Assembly: GCF_030719215.1 (NCBI RefSeq) | Contig: NZ_CP120983.1 | Location: forward strand, 682,001-746,000 | Source: Streptomyces sp. Alt3 | Lineage (GTDB): Bacteria > Actinomycetota > Actinomycetes > Streptomycetales > Streptomycetaceae | Length of the DNA stretch: 64,000 bases | Direction of reading: 5' to 3' | In this document: piece by piece, positions 1 to 9,202 of the stretch | How positions within the stretch are numbered: the first letter of the stretch is position 1 | Layout: the number at the start of each line of letters is the position of its first letter | Made by a program: the position numbers and the translations under genes | The notes under the pieces: model-generated | What the model was told of the DNA's origin: nothing | Databases searched by the model: none | The model's input: the letters and a program-made list of their open reading frames with translations, nothing else

Positions 1-246
1 CAGCATCCGTCACGGGCCCCGCACGGCCCGTCGGCCGACCGGACGGGCCCGGGGGGCTGACCGGCGGACGTACGGGTCAGCCGATCGGACGACCCACTGA
101 GGCGTGGGGTCACGTCCGGAACGGCGGATGGGACAGGCAGTCCCCGGACATGGCCGTGTGTTCCTGAACGGAACGCCGCAATGCCCCGCCGTGGCCTCGT
201 ACGTGCGGCGGGAGCGCTTGCTTCGACGACCCCGTACGGCCGTTCC
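1..246. other. Gene-free left edge with a weak hairpin
   Basis: No convincing coding frame is seen here. A 7-bp inverted repeat (GGCCCGT at 25-31, ACGGGCC at 43-49) could be a weak terminator for the leftward alkylsulfatase gene or for a gene beyond the window edge. The short open frames in this stretch look like chance frames of GC-rich DNA. Confidence 0.4.
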
Positions 247-2193
247 TCAGGGTGTGACGACGGGAAATGCGGGGTTCGGCTCGTCCAGGACGGACAGCAG
301 CCGGGTGAGCAGGCCGGCGTCACCCTCCATCGTGATGCCGTCGGTGCCCTGACCGGCGAGCACGCGCAGGAGCTGGGCCCTGGTCATCGTCATGGTGAGG
401 CCGGCGCCGGTGGCCCGTCGGGGGCCGGTGGTCCAGGTGAGGAGACCGTTCGCGAGACGGAGGTGCCAGTGGTCGGCTCCGATGTGCCAGTCGATCAGGA
501 GGGCGGTGTCCCATGCCTTCGGTCCGTTGACCCGGACGGCGAGGCCGTCGATGAGCTGACCCACTGTCAGGGCCTGGTGCATGTCGGGGCCGAGGGTGGC
601 TCCGGTGGCGGGAGTGACCCCGTGGGTGAGCTCCTGCGCGCCGGTGAGGTAGAAGTTGCGCCAGACGGCGTTCTCGACGGCATGTCCGAGGCGGACGTAG
701 AGCGCCGCCAGGTCGCGGCGGGCCCGCTTGTCGCCGGGGTCGTCGAAGACGGCGTGATTGAGCAGGGTGACGGCGAAGCGGAGGTCTCCCTCGTCCACGT
801 AGTGCCGGGCGCGGGCGCGGACCGCGGCCTGGCCGCCGATGGACTCGACCCAGCGGCGGGCCTCCTCGACCGGAGGGTGTTCCCACAGATGGGCGGGGTT
901 GCCGTCGAACCAGCCCATGTAGCGCTGGTAGACCGCCTTCACGTTGTGGCTGAGGGAGCCGTAGTAGCCCCGGTTGGCCCAGATGCCTTCGAGCCGGGGC
1001 GGCAGGCGGAAGTTCTCCGCGATCTCGGTACCGGTCAGGCCCTGGTTGATCTGGCGGACGGTCTGGTCGTGGAGGTAGCCGTACAGGTCCCGCTGGTGGG
1101 TGAGGAGTTCGACGATGGCGTCGTTTCCCCAGGTGGGCCAGTGGTGGGAGGCGAACGCGACGTCGGCGGTGCCGGCGTACAGGCCGATCGACTCGGTGAG
1201 GTAACCGGCCCAGGCGTGGGCGTCCCGCACCTGGGCTCCTCGCAGGGTCACGATGTTGTGCATGGTGTGGGTGGCGTTCTCTGCCATGCAGACGGCACGC
1301 AGATCGGGGAAGAGGAAGTTCATCTCCTCCTGGCACTCGGTTCCGGGTGTCATCTGAAACCGGATCCGGACCCCGTCGAGGGTCGTCTCCTCACCTGTGC
1401 CCCTGATGGAGCGGGTGGGCGGGATGAGGCCGATGGTGCCCAGCGAGACGGTCAGGCCGAGGCCGCACCCGACCTGAGCGGTGACGCCGGCGGGCAGTCG
1501 GGAGCCATACATGTAGGACGCGCGTCGGGACATGGCCGGTCCTGCGTAGACGTTCTCGCTGACGGCGTGATCCATGAAGCCGTCGGGTGCCAGGACAGGT
1601 ACGTCCCCGGCGCCGTCCGGCAGCACGCCCCGGCAGCCGCCGAAGTGGTCGACATGCGGGTGGGTGTAGATCATCGCTGTGACGGGTCGTTCGCCACGGT
1701 GGTCGCGGTAGAGGCGCAGCGCCGCGGCGGCCGTCTCGGCGGAGATGAGCGGGTCGATGACGATGACGCCGGTGTCACCCTCGACGAGGGTCATGTTGGA
1801 CAGGTCCAGGCCCCTGACCTGGTAGATCCGGTCGGTGACCTGGTACAGGCCCTGCTGCGACAGGAGTCGCGCCTGCCGCCACAGGCTGGGGTCGACGGTG
1901 TCGGGGGTCCGATCCCCGGCGTCCTGGAGGAATCGGTAGGCGTCCGCGTCCCAGGCGGTCCTGCCGCCCGCGGTGGTGATCGGTCCGCCGGTGAAAGCGG
2001 CGACGAATCCCCGGCGGGCGTCGGCGAAGTCGTCCGTGTCGTCGTAGGGGAGGCCGTCCGTGCGTGTCGGTGACGGGGTGCCGGGCCGGTGGTCTCCCGA
2101 AGCGGCCCGTGCGGTCTGGGGGTTGAGCGAGACGGCTGCGGCGGCTGCGCCGGCCGTGGCGGCGACGAAGCCGCGCCTGTTCATCGGCGTCAT
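247..2193 (-). CDS. Tat-exported alkyl sulfatase (SdsA1-like, metallo-beta-lactamase fold)
   Basis: Predicted hydrolase of primary alkyl sulfates such as dodecyl sulfate, releasing alcohol and sulfate. The 648-residue protein starts with a twin-arginine signal (NRRGFVAA followed by an Ala-rich stretch). It carries the zinc motif THPHVDHFGG (His178, His180, Asp182, His183), the family segment TPGTECQEEMNF, and HNVKAVYQRYMGWFDGNP typical of the alkylsulfatase dimerisation domain, followed by an SCP2-like C-terminal domain. Length matches SdsA1. I chose ATG 2193, which has AGAAAGG upstream and places the Tat motif at the extreme N-terminus; a GTG at 2229 would add 12 residues. It lies downstream of an acyl-CoA dehydrogenase and an acyl-CoA ligase on the same strand, which suggests use of the released fatty chain (inference); no alcohol dehydrogenase is present nearby. 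Confidence 0.88.
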   Translation of the reverse strand: MTPMNRRGFVAATAGAAAAAVSLNPQTARAASGDHRPGTPSPTRTDGLPYDDTDDFADARRGFVAAFTGGPITTAGGRTAWDADAYRFLQDAGDRTPDTVDPSLWRQARLLSQQGLYQVTDRIYQVRGLDLSNMTLVEGDTGVIVIDPLISAETAAAALRLYRDHRGERPVTAMIYTHPHVDHFGGCRGVLPDGAGDVPVLAPDGFMDHAVSENVYAGPAMSRRASYMYGSRLPAGVTAQVGCGLGLTVSLGTIGLIPPTRSIRGTGEETTLDGVRIRFQMTPGTECQEEMNFLFPDLRAVCMAENATHTMHNIVTLRGAQVRDAHAWAGYLTESIGLYAGTADVAFASHHWPTWGNDAIVELLTHQRDLYGYLHDQTVRQINQGLTGTEIAENFRLPPRLEGIWANRGYYGSLSHNVKAVYQRYMGWFDGNPAHLWEHPPVEEARRWVESIGGQAAVRARARHYVDEGDLRFAVTLLNHAVFDDPGDKRARRDLAALYVRLGHAVENAVWRNFYLTGAQELTHGVTPATGATLGPDMHQALTVGQLIDGLAVRVNGPKAWDTALLIDWHIGADHWHLRLANGLLTWTTGPRRATGAGLTMTMTRAQLLRVLAGQGTDGITMEGDAGLLTRLLSVLDEPNPAFPVVTP

Positions 2194-2311
2194 GGGGTGA
2201 GTGACCTTTCTGGGCTGGTCCGACGTCACGGCACGGGGGTGTGAACGGGTGTCCGCCGTCGGGCGCCCGCCGTCCTCGGCCAGGACGCCCGGCGGACATC
2301 GCGCGGATCTG

Positions 2312-3508
2312 TCAGTGCTGGAAGGCCAATGCCCTGGCGATGCCGTTGCGCTGGATCTCCGACGTGCCGGTCAGCACCCGGAACATGCGGATCTTGCGGA
2401 AGAGGAACTCGATCTCGTTGCCCTGGGTGAGCCCTTCCTTGCCGTGGATCTGCACGGCCTCGTCGAGGATGCGGAAGGCGGACTCCGCGACGAAGAGCTT
2501 GCACATGAACGCTTCGGTATGGACCTCGCGCCCCTCGTCGAGGGCGGCGAGCGCCGCGTACGTCATGGAGCGCGCGGCGTACAGGCCGGTCGCCATGTCG
2601 GCGACCTTGTGCTGGATCGCCTGGAGCGAGAGCAGCGGCCGTCCCTGCGCCACCAGGCGGGTGCGGGCACGGTCAAGTGTCAGGTCGAGAGCCCGGCGGG
2701 TGGCGCCGAGGACGGTGGGGCAGTGCAGCAGCCGGTTGGTGGTGACCCTGCCGAGGGCGATGCGCATGCCCTCGCCCTCCTCGCCGAGCAGGTTCGCGGC
2801 GGGGACACGGCAGTCGTCCAGGACGATGTCGCTCTCGATGTGCTCTCCGGACATCGGGGTCGCGCCGTCCTCGACGCGGCAGCCGGGGCTGTCGAGGTCG
2901 ACGAGGAACGCGGAGAACCGCGGCTTGTCGTCGGCCTGTTCGCCGGTTTCGGCCATGCGGGCGACGACGATCGCGAAGTCGGCGAAGGGACCGGCGGATG
3001 AGAAGACCTTGTGTCCGGTCAGCCGGTATCCGTCACCGTCACGGACCGCAACGGTGCTCATGGAGCGCACGTCGGACCCGGCATCGGTCTCGGTGAGGGA
3101 GAAGCAGCACGCGCGCTCACCGCGGATGAGAGGCAGCAGGAAGGTGTCCAACTGGTGCCGGGTGGCGTGCCGCAGGATGTCACCCGCGCGCAGTGGGCCG
3201 CCCATGTCGCCCAGGACGCTGTGTGCCAGGACGCGACCGCTGGCGCCGAGTTCCTCCTTCAGTGCGGCGAGCTGGGTGTAGGTGAGGCCCTGGCCGCCGT
3301 ACTCCTCGGGCAGGTGGACGCCGTAGAAGCCGAGTTCGCGGCTGCGGCGCCAGACCGGTTCGAGATCGGAGCGGGTGAGGCGTCCGGACGGGGTGATGCC
3401 GCGCTCGCGTTCGTAGTCGGCGAGCTCGCCGTCGAGGTAGTCGCGCAGGCGAGCGACAAGTTCCGCCGTGCGCGGGTCGGCGTGGTCAGGGCGTAGGGAG
3501 AAGGTCAC
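2312..3508 (-). CDS. Acyl-CoA dehydrogenase family protein
   Basis: FAD-dependent acyl-CoA dehydrogenase, 398 residues, all three family domains present (FSLTETDAGSD in the middle domain; C-terminal helical domain ending in GTSEIQRNGIAR). GTG start at 3508 with CAGGAG five bases upstream. Family members usually have Glu just before GTSEIQ as catalytic base; here the residue corresponding to that Glu is Thr380 (RVLTGTSEIQ). The alternative Glu site used by isovaleryl-CoA dehydrogenase appears to be Asn (TTNRLL). The enzyme may therefore use another base or have a changed activity. It sits 30 bases after the acyl-CoA ligase, almost certainly in the same transcript. Confidence 0.9.
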   Translation of the reverse strand: MTFSLRPDHADPRTAELVARLRDYLDGELADYERERGITPSGRLTRSDLEPVWRRSRELGFYGVHLPEEYGGQGLTYTQLAALKEELGASGRVLAHSVLGDMGGPLRAGDILRHATRHQLDTFLLPLIRGERACCFSLTETDAGSDVRSMSTVAVRDGDGYRLTGHKVFSSAGPFADFAIVVARMAETGEQADDKPRFSAFLVDLDSPGCRVEDGATPMSGEHIESDIVLDDCRVPAANLLGEEGEGMRIALGRVTTNRLLHCPTVLGATRRALDLTLDRARTRLVAQGRPLLSLQAIQHKVADMATGLYAARSMTYAALAALDEGREVHTEAFMCKLFVAESAFRILDEAVQIHGKEGLTQGNEIEFLFRKIRMFRVLTGTSEIQRNGIARALAFQH

Positions 3509-3538
3509 GGGTGCTCCTGGGGAACGGGCGGGGAGGAG

Positions 3539-5119
3539 TCAGTTGACGCGACGGGCGGCGTGCGCCCAGTACGGTTCGCGTACGGCCTTGCGGTCGAGCT
3601 TGCCGTTGCGGTTGTGGGGCAGTTCGGTCACGAAGTCGACGGCGCGGGGCTTCTTGAAGCGGTCCAGGCGCCCGGCACAGAAGGCGATCAGCTCGGCGGC
3701 GGTCACGCCGGTGTCCCCCGGGCCCGCGACGACGACCGCCCTGACGGCCTCGCCCCACTTCTCGTCGGGAACTCCGACGACGCACGCCTCCTGGACGGCG
3801 GGGTGCTCGTAGAGAGCGGCCTCGACCTCGGTGCAGTAGATGTTGAAACCACCCGAGATGATCATGTCCTTCTTGCGGTCGACGAGGAAGAGGTACCCGT
3901 CCTCGCGCATCCAGGCGAGGTCACCGGTGTGCACCCATCCCTCACGGAAGGTCTCCGCCGACAGCTCGGGCTCCTTCCAGTACTCGCGCACGCAGTCCGG
4001 GCCTCGCACGATGACCTCGCCGACCTCGCGCGGGCCGAGCTCACCGCCGTCCTCTCCGACGACGCGCACCTCGGTGTCGTAGGAGGCGCGTCCACACGAC
4101 TGGAGCAGCTCGGGGTCCTCCCGCACGGCCCGGCCGATCTCGTCGGCGCTCAGACCCGCGACCACGCTGGTGGTCTCGCCGAGCCCGTACCCCTGAGCGA
4201 CGACCGGGCCGAAGAACTCGACGGCTTCGCGCAGACGCTGGGGCGAGATGGGCGCGCCGCCGATCCGCACGCTTGTGAGCGACGACAGGTCGTGGCGCTC
4301 CGCGCCGGGGTGGGCGAGCACCATGTTCACCATGGCCGGGACCATGAAGGTGGCGGTGATGCGCTCCTTCTCCACCGTCTCCAGGAAGTTCGAGGGGCTC
4401 CATGAGGGCAGGACGTAGGTCGTGGACCCACCGAACACACCGGCCAGCAGACCCATTCCGGTGGCGTGGGTGATGGGTCCGCAGGCGAGGTAGCGGGTGC
4501 CGGGACGAGGCCGTGAGTCGTCGGACATCAGCAGCTTGCGCATGTTCGCGAGCCGGTTGCCGACCGTCTGCACCGCTGCCTTCAGTGCTCCGGTGGAGCC
4601 GGAGGTGAAGTTCAGGACACACGGTTCGTTCTCGTCCTGGTCGACGAGGAATGGGACTGTCGTGTCGCCCTCGGCGAGCAGGGTGGCGTAGGCGACCGCG
4701 GGCACCGTGTGCGCGGCATCGTCCGGTTCGTCGTCGAGCGGGACTGCCAGACGGCCGGTGCCGGCCGCGCCGATCGCGGCGAGCGCGTCCTCACGGTGCG
4801 CCGCGTCGAAGATCAGGGCGCGTACGGGTGCGTAGCGCAGGATGTGCGTGATCTCGCCCCGCCCGAGGCGCGCGTTGATCGGTGCGCGCGTCAACCCTGC
4901 CTTGTACAGGGCGAACTCGGTCTCCACCAGTTCACCGCGGTTCCACGCCACGGAGGCCACGGCGTCGCCGGGGTGCAGGCCCCTGGCCGCCAGAGCGGAG
5001 GCCAGGGCGTTCGCCGAGCGCTCCAGCCCGGCGAAGGTCCAGGTCCGGTCCCCCGAGACGAGGGCCGGGTCCTGGGGCCAGTAGCGGGCGCTGCGCGACA
5101 GATAGGTACCGAGGTTCAT
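3539..5119 (-). CDS. AMP-forming acyl-CoA ligase
   Basis: Member of the ANL superfamily of adenylate-forming enzymes; likely activates a carboxylic acid to its CoA thioester using ATP. Visible motifs in order: P-loop LNFTSGSTGALKAAV, GYGLGETT, the hinge region GWVHTGDLAWMREDGYLFLVDR with KDMIISGG, and the catalytic C-terminal lysine in NRNGKLDRK. At 526 residues it is full length. ATG 5119 is preferred because GGAG lies nine bases upstream and the protein then begins MNLGTYLSRSARYWP, typical of the family; an upstream TTG at 5173 would overlap the operator-like dyad. First gene of the ligase - dehydrogenase - alkylsulfatase operon, divergent from a TetR regulator. Substrate unknown. Confidence 0.9.
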   Translation of the reverse strand: MNLGTYLSRSARYWPQDPALVSGDRTWTFAGLERSANALASALAARGLHPGDAVASVAWNRGELVETEFALYKAGLTRAPINARLGRGEITHILRYAPVRALIFDAAHREDALAAIGAAGTGRLAVPLDDEPDDAAHTVPAVAYATLLAEGDTTVPFLVDQDENEPCVLNFTSGSTGALKAAVQTVGNRLANMRKLLMSDDSRPRPGTRYLACGPITHATGMGLLAGVFGGSTTYVLPSWSPSNFLETVEKERITATFMVPAMVNMVLAHPGAERHDLSSLTSVRIGGAPISPQRLREAVEFFGPVVAQGYGLGETTSVVAGLSADEIGRAVREDPELLQSCGRASYDTEVRVVGEDGGELGPREVGEVIVRGPDCVREYWKEPELSAETFREGWVHTGDLAWMREDGYLFLVDRKKDMIISGGFNIYCTEVEAALYEHPAVQEACVVGVPDEKWGEAVRAVVVAGPGDTGVTAAELIAFCAGRLDRFKKPRAVDFVTELPHNRNGKLDRKAVREPYWAHAARRVN

Positions 5120-5173
5120 GTAGCACTGCTCCAGGTCGGGATGTTCGCCAGTGAACTTGCACATTGAATTCAA

Positions 5174-5195
5174 TTACAGACAGCTTGTTCAGTAA
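5174..5195. promoter_or_regulatory. TetR-type operator-like dyad between ligase operon and tetR
   Basis: Imperfect 22-bp inverted repeat; on the minus strand it reads TTACTGAACAA followed by GCTGTCTGTAA, with outer arms TTAC/GTAA and matching inner GA/TC. A TTGACA hexamer on the minus strand (plus-strand TGTCAA at 5205-5210) lies just upstream, so a protein bound here would cover the ligase promoter. Size and location fit autoregulation by the divergent TetR protein (inference). Confidence 0.6.
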
Positions 5196-5266
5196 CTTGT
5201 GGAGTGTCAAGAGTCTCCTAGACTGGGCCTTCGCAGCGCGAGGGACGATCGAGGAGAGGCGGCTTC

Positions 5267-5863
5267 GTGGCCGAGGACAGACGGACGAGGCGGTCACGCC
5301 GCGCCCTGGGGGCCGCCCTGGTGGAGCTGGTACTGGAGCGCGGCTGCGCCGCGCTGACCGTCGAGGACATCACCGAGCGGGCGGACGTGGCCCGAGCCAC
5401 CTTCTACGCCCACTTCCGCGACAAGGAGGATCTGTTCGCCCGGGTCACGGCCGACCTGCTGGCCGGGCTCGCCGAGCGCCTGGAGCCGGCCGTCACCGAC
5501 AGCGTGGTCGGCTTCACCGGGAAGCCGGTCCTGGAGATGCTGCGGCACGCCCGGGAGGAGCGCGACCTGTACCGGATCGTCCTGCGGGGCGAGGGCGACG
5601 GCAAACCTCTCCGGATGTTCACGGACGCCGTCGCGCTGGCGACGGCCGAGGAGTTCCGCTCCCGCGCGGAACGCAACGCGGTGCGGCCCCGCATCGACCC
5701 CGAGCTGCTGGCGCGCGTGTGGGTGGGTGAGCAGATCGCCGTGCTGCGCTGGTGGGTCGAGCAGGAATCCCCCTCGCTCCCGGCCGAGGAGGTCGTGCGG
5801 ATGCTGCTCGACCTGGCGCTACGCGGCAGGTACTGGGCAAGCGGCTTCGAGACGCTGGACTGA
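5267..5863 (+). CDS. TetR/AcrR family regulator
   Basis: 198-residue repressor-type regulator. The N-terminal HTH spans roughly residues 5-50: RRALGAALVELVLERGCAALTVEDITERADVARATFYAHFRDKEDL, which fits the TetR consensus; the C-terminal part is a variable helical ligand domain. GTG start at 5267 with a near-perfect GAGGAGAGG seven bases upstream. Transcribed away from the acyl-CoA ligase operon, with an operator-like dyad in the gap. It probably controls that operon and itself, with an acyl-CoA or related molecule as a plausible effector (inference from neighbours only). Confidence 0.9.
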   Translation: MAEDRRTRRSRRALGAALVELVLERGCAALTVEDITERADVARATFYAHFRDKEDLFARVTADLLAGLAERLEPAVTDSVVGFTGKPVLEMLRHAREERDLYRIVLRGEGDGKPLRMFTDAVALATAEEFRSRAERNAVRPRIDPELLARVWVGEQIAVLRWWVEQESPSLPAEEVVRMLLDLALRGRYWASGFETLD

Positions 5864-5866
5864 TCG

Positions 5867-5899
5867 CGTCCGGCCCCGGCCGGCGGGCGCGGCCGGACG
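5867..5899. terminator. Hairpin between convergent tetR and MFS genes
   Basis: Inverted repeat CGTCCGGCC (5867-5875) and GGCCGGACG (5891-5899), a 9-bp GC stem with a 15-base loop, placed directly after the tetR stop and before the MFS stop. A bidirectional terminator is likely; there is no T-run. Confidence 0.55.
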
Positions 5900-5907
5900 T
5901 GGGGCGG

Positions 5908-7287
5908 TCAGCCAACGCCCAGCCGCCGCGCGTCCCGTTCGGGCCGGATCGTGACCAGGGCGACGACGGCGCAGACCAGCATGACGGCGGCGGACAGCAG
6001 GAAGGCCTGAGCGTAGCCGTCGCTCCGCGTGCCGGCGAAGTCCAGCAGATGGCCGGTCAGGTACGGGGACACGAGCCCCGGCAGCGTCCCGGCCGCGGCG
6101 ACGACGCCGAACACGGCGCCGCGCCGGAGTGGGGGGACCACGGCCGAGGCGGTCATGTAATGCAGGGGGAAGACGATGGCGTGACCGCCGAACGCCACGG
6201 CGAGCAGGACAAGATGGGCACCCCGACCGTCGACGAACGGCAGGGACGCCATGGCCAGCGCCGCGACGCCGACGGCGACACCCTGCGGTACGCCCGTCGA
6301 CCAGCGGGCCGAACGGCCCCGCCGGCGGAGGGTGTCCACCAGCACCGGCACCGAGAGCAGCAGCACGAGGCTGAAGGCAGAGACCGCGCTGATGACCGTC
6401 GCCGCGCCGCCCGGCGCCATACCGAGCTCCGTGCGCAGATAAGCGGGCAGCCAGGCGTGGCTCAGCGCCAGCGCCCAGGACGCACCGAAAGCGGCGACGA
6501 TCGACCCGAGCACCGTGCCGTTCAGCAGCAGACTCCGGTAGGGCAGCCGCGCGGGCGGGGCGGACGCGCACGAGGCCCCGGCCGTCTCGCTCCCGGCCCG
6601 GTGCGCGCCCTCGCCGCCCTCCGCCTCGCCGCCGTACGGGCCGTCGCGGCCGACCCACCACCAGATCAGGCTCCACACCGCACTCGTCACGGCGAGGACC
6701 ACGAAGGCGGAGCGCCAGCCGAAGCCCGTGATGAGCCAGGTGACGAGAGGCGCCGCTACCAGCATGCCCAGCGCGGCACCGCTGATCTGCAGCGCGGACG
6801 GCAGGCCCCGCCGGTCCGCCGGGAACCACTTGTACAGCGCGTGCATCGACATCGAGGCCGCCGGCCCCTCCGCCGCGCCGAGCAGTACACGTCCGGCCAC
6901 CAGCGCCGGCACCGACGCGACGACGAGCACCGGCACCTGAGCCACGGCCCACAGGACGGCCATCGTGAAGAGCAGGACCCGGCTGGAGATGCGGGCCGAG
7001 GCGAAGCCGACCAGCAGCCCGGAGAGACTGAACAGCAACGCGAACGAGCTGGAGATCATCCCGTACGTGCTGTTGCTGATCCCGAGCTCGTCCATGATCG
7101 GGACGGCCGCGAGCCCCAGTACGGATTTGTCCGCGTAGTTGATGAGCATGAACGCCACGATCATTCCGGCGATCAGCCACGCGTGCCGCCGGTCGAAGGC
7201 CGGTCGCGCCGGAGATCCCTTGCCGCCGACGCCACGGACACCGCCGGCGACGTCGAGAGGCGGGGCGGACGAGGACGGTTCAGCCAT
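5908..7287 (-). CDS. MFS transporter (ACS-like)
   Basis: 459-residue integral membrane protein with about 12 hydrophobic segments and a charged central loop. The first helix region (FMLINYADKSVLGLAAVPIM) and the following GMISSSFALLFSLSGLLVG resemble the anion:cation symporter family that imports organic acids. ATG 7287 is chosen because AGGAG is eight bases upstream; a GTG at 7296 falls inside that spacing. Convergent with the TetR gene, so possibly but not certainly part of the same function, for example uptake of a carboxylate or alkyl sulfate. Substrate cannot be read from sequence. Confidence 0.85.
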   Translation of the reverse strand: MAEPSSSAPPLDVAGGVRGVGGKGSPARPAFDRRHAWLIAGMIVAFMLINYADKSVLGLAAVPIMDELGISNSTYGMISSSFALLFSLSGLLVGFASARISSRVLLFTMAVLWAVAQVPVLVVASVPALVAGRVLLGAAEGPAASMSMHALYKWFPADRRGLPSALQISGAALGMLVAAPLVTWLITGFGWRSAFVVLAVTSAVWSLIWWWVGRDGPYGGEAEGGEGAHRAGSETAGASCASAPPARLPYRSLLLNGTVLGSIVAAFGASWALALSHAWLPAYLRTELGMAPGGAATVISAVSAFSLVLLLSVPVLVDTLRRRGRSARWSTGVPQGVAVGVAALAMASLPFVDGRGAHLVLLAVAFGGHAIVFPLHYMTASAVVPPLRRGAVFGVVAAAGTLPGLVSPYLTGHLLDFAGTRSDGYAQAFLLSAAVMLVCAVVALVTIRPERDARRLGVG

Positions 7288-7580
7288 GGGGCACACTCCT
7301 GCGGCTCTGTAGGGAGGAAGAAAGGAAGGGAGGGTTGCGGCGTCGGCACGGGGAAGGGTGCGCGCCCCGAGCGCACATCACCTGCGACAGGACGCGCGGC
7401 AGCGATACGTTCCATACATTCCGTCTGGTATTGGCCGGAACATTTGGCAACGTAGACCTAGACCGCGAGATCGTCAATGAATGAACCGAAAAGAAGTTGA
7501 CCTCTGTTGCTGTAAATGAACACTGTGTACGGTAATGAACGACCAGGGTGAGTGCCTGATGCCGAGGAACGGAGCGACAC
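7288..7580. promoter_or_regulatory. Divergent promoter region with ATGAAC repeats
   Basis: Gap between the leftward MFS gene and the rightward hydrolase. The AT-richer half contains three copies of ATGAAC in the same orientation (within GTCAATGAATGAACCG near 7473-7488, TAAATGAACACTG near 7512-7524, GTAATGAACGACC near 7532-7544) and a TTGACC hexamer at 7498-7503. These may be regulator sites; no regulator gene is adjacent on this side. Confidence 0.35.
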
Positions 7581-8808
7581 ATGACCGAGGCCAACCCGCT
7601 GAGCGATCTCGCGTGGACCCGCGGCTATACGGACCCGGCCTGGATCCGCCGCTTCACATCCGCCGGCAGGGAACTCTCACCCACCCGACGCGTCTGGCGA
7701 GGTCCCGGCGGCCCGTCGGATCTGCCCGCGAGGTCCGGTCCGCCCGAGACCTCCGGGCCCGGCACGTCCGAGCTCGACACCATGCCTCTCGCGCTGGACG
7801 GCAACGCCGCGACCACGCTGCCTGACCTGTTCGCCGCCGCGCAGACCGACGCCTTTCTCGTACTGCACCGCGGCTCCGTCGTGTACGAGAGGTACCTGCA
7901 CGGCACCGAGGCGCACACCCCGCACTTCAACGCCTCGGCCGCGAAGTCCTACCTCGGCCTCGTGGCGGCCGTCCTGGCGCATCAGGGACTGCTGGACCGC
8001 GACGCCCTCACAAGGACCTACGTCCCCGAACTCGCCGGAACGGCCTTCGGCGAGGCCCGGATCCAGGATCTGCTGCACATGGGCACTCAGGTCACCTACG
8101 GAGGCCGCCCCTTCGACAAGTCCATCGAAGCGCAGCGGTACTTCGCCGCGATCGCCCCCCGGATGCGCCCTCTCGAGTACCACGGTCCCACCACCATCCG
8201 CGAGCACCTGCTGACCGCCCGCGCCACCGGCGCCCCAGGCACCGGTTTCCGCTACGAGAACGGGAACGTCGAGGCCCTCGCGGAAGTCCTGCGCCGGATC
8301 ACAGGCCTGAGCACCTCGGCCCTGCTCGGCGACATCCTCTGGTCCGGAATCGGAGCGGAGGAGGACGCGTACTACGTGCTCGACGGCGATGGCGTGGAGG
8401 CCGCGAGCGGCGGCTTCAGCGCCACGGCGCGCGACATCGCCCGGCTCGGCGAGATGCTGCGCTGCCAGGGAGCGGTCGAGAGGCCGGCAGGTGGTGCCCG
8501 AGGCGGTGGCCGGCACCATCGTCGGCGGCGTCCCTGACGGCTACCCGCGCCGCGTGCGCCTCCCCGGCGCGCCCGCGACCGTCCCGGCCACACTGTCGTA
8601 CCACGACCTGTGGTGGATCCCGAACGACACCCATGGCTCCTTCATGGCCAGCGGCATCCATGGCCAGCGGCTGTTCGTCTCACCCGGACTCGACCTCGTC
8701 GTCGTCCACTTCGGCTCCCAGGTCGTCTCCCCCTCCGTGCCTGCCGCCCCCCTCGTGCAGGCGTTCCTGGGCATCGGCGCGCATCTCTCCGCGGCCGTTG
8801 CGGCCTAG
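7581..8808 (+). pseudogene. Beta-lactamase/NylB-like serine hydrolase, frameshifted
   Basis: Serine hydrolase of the class C beta-lactamase / 6-aminohexanoate-dimer hydrolase fold (PF00144). The first frame (7581 to about 8480) carries the nucleophile motif SAAK in HFNASAAKSYLGL and the YEN motif in FRYENGNVEA. At about 8478-8482 the homology moves to another frame: reading GAG-A-GGC-CGG-CAG with one extra A restores GRQVVPEAVAGT, and the second frame continues through YHDLWWIPN and HGQRLFVSPGLDLVVVHFGS to the stop at 8808. Start ATG 7581 has CGGAG upstream. As read, translation would stop at 8537 and lose the C-terminal quarter. It is either a recent pseudogene or a one-base sequence error; the rest is intact. 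Confidence 0.75.
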
Positions 8809-8980
8809 CAGGGCAACGGTGTCCGCAGTGCCAGGTGGGGCACGTCGATCGTCGACGGTGCATGGCGGGGATCTCGCTGAGATCAGGTCGCGACTGACCT
8901 CCGCGGCCCTTGGTGCGGTCCTGATCGTGGACGACACCGGATTCCCGGGAAGAACATGCGCTCGGGTCCCTGACGACGGC

Positions 8981-9018
8981 CGAGGGCCGGTATCGGATTT
9001 CTCCGATACCGGCCCTCG
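8981..9018 (-). terminator. Strong hairpin downstream of tRNA-Pro
   Basis: Perfect 16-bp stem (CGAGGGCCGGTATCGG at 8981-8996 and its complement at 9003-9018) with a 6-base loop, 18 bases after the 3' end of the minus-strand tRNA. It fits a terminator for the tRNA transcript and may also stop readthrough from the hydrolase gene. Confidence 0.8.
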
Positions 9019-9036
9019 AAACACGACTCTCTCGAG

Positions 9037-9110
<74 letters not shown>

Positions 9111-9202
9111 CTGTCCGTCTGACCTGGGGTTTCCCCTGGCCGAACGCGCATGAGAACAATACCGCACTTGAACCGGTGCTCACGAACCCGTTTCCGGAGG
9201 GC

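Noticed and set aside
181..2073. 630-codon open frame on the plus strand opposite the alkylsulfatase
   Set aside because: Mirror of the real minus-strand gene; composition is Val/Gly/Asp-rich without domains, as expected for antisense frames in high-GC DNA.
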